Assembly (NCBI RefSeq): GCF_005116735.1
Contig: NZ_SWDB01000027.1
Coordinates: 1 to 64,000, forward strand
Direction: 5' to 3'
DNA from: Thalassotalea mangrovi
Lineage (GTDB): Bacteria; Pseudomonadota; Gammaproteobacteria; Enterobacterales; Alteromonadaceae
DNA length: 64,000 nt
Under the pieces are notes generated by a model, which ran no database searches, was not told the DNA's origin, and worked only from the letters and a program-made list of their open reading frames with translations. Shown piece after piece: positions 63,954 to 64,000 of this stretch; position 1 is the stretch's first letter, and each line of letters begins with the position of its first letter. The translations under genes and the position numbers were made by a program.

Positions 63954-64000
63954 ATGAACCTCCGTTCAAACGATACCGATATTGTTGAAATGTTACTTGA
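63954..64000 (+). CDS. Start of a gene running off the window
   Basis: An ATG at 63954 opens a frame that is still open at the window edge; an in-frame stop (TAA) lies two codons before the ATG, so this is the first possible start. Only about 15 residues (MNLRSNDTDIVEMLL) can be read, too few to name a family. An AGG eight bases upstream is a weak ribosome site. Confidence 0.4.
   Translation, partial: MNLRSNDTDIVEMLL

Overview
The window looks like a chromosomal segment of a marine gammaproteobacterium of the order Alteromonadales, most likely in or near the Colwelliaceae (Thalassotalea, Thalassomonas or Colwellia type). This is inferred from gene content: the TtpC-type TonB system with a DUF3450 partner, an OadGAB sodium pump, a recX-alaS-lysC block beside csrA and a tRNA-Ser/tRNA-Arg cluster, and a SLC13 permease among the cysDNC genes. 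No phage, complete insertion sequence or CRISPR array was seen. Most of the window is ordinary core genome. The unusual material is in the intergenic DNA and in one exopolysaccharide locus.

Layout. 1-3.2 kb: a DctQ-DctM-DctP TRAP transporter, minus strand. 3.2-7.2 kb: a tandem repeat, bolA, an AlkB-type dioxygenase, rlmG, a YajG-type lipoprotein and a periplasmic cyclophilin. 7.2-10.6 kb: an AT-rich accessory patch with an acyltransferase and two paralogous lipoproteins, with a hairpin-repeat array near each end. 10.7-15.3 kb: a small soluble protein, an AmpG-like permease, a 57-residue membrane protein, an RhlE-type helicase and ferredoxin-NADP reductase. 15.3-19.5 kb: a secreted protein, a VOC protein and oadGAB. 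19.7-25.1 kb: three identical tRNA-Arg(ACG), tRNA-Ser(GCT), csrA, lysC, alaS, recX. 25.3-31.3 kb: metA-metH behind a MetJ operator, then recA behind a LexA-overlapped promoter. 31.7-34.2 kb: mutS on the plus strand. 34.2-49.3 kb: a minus-strand exopolysaccharide locus. 49.4-51.5 kb: an M13 metallopeptidase. 52.2-57.7 kb: cysD-cysN-SLC13-cysC, split by hairpin repeats. 58.4-63.4 kb: a TonB2-type energy transduction operon.

The exopolysaccharide locus reads, in transcription order: a 71-residue twin-arginine-type peptide, a PqqD-like/HPr-kinase-like fusion, a family-5 nucleotidyltransferase, a Gln-rich secreted protein, an O-antigen-ligase-type membrane protein, an outer-membrane barrel, a short Wza-like protein, a Wzc-like tyrosine kinase and a VpsP-like protein. 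It continues with rfbB, rfbA, rfbC, rfbD and a UDP-HexNAc dehydrogenase. It supplies dTDP-rhamnose, a uronic acid precursor and the export machine, but no glycosyltransferase or flippase is present here. The peptide-kinase-nucleotidyltransferase trio is the best protein-level candidate for a poorly described system.

The best nucleic-acid candidate is a family of intergenic arrays. Short hairpins with different, self-complementary stems are separated by nearly constant linkers. They occur at 3.25-3.53, 7.16-7.52, 10.44-10.55 and 51.6-52.1 kb. Related long hairpins or palindromic repeats lie at 52.8-52.9, 56.5-56.8 and 57.9-58.4 kb. Stems change while loops and linkers are kept, which suggests selection on the folded form.
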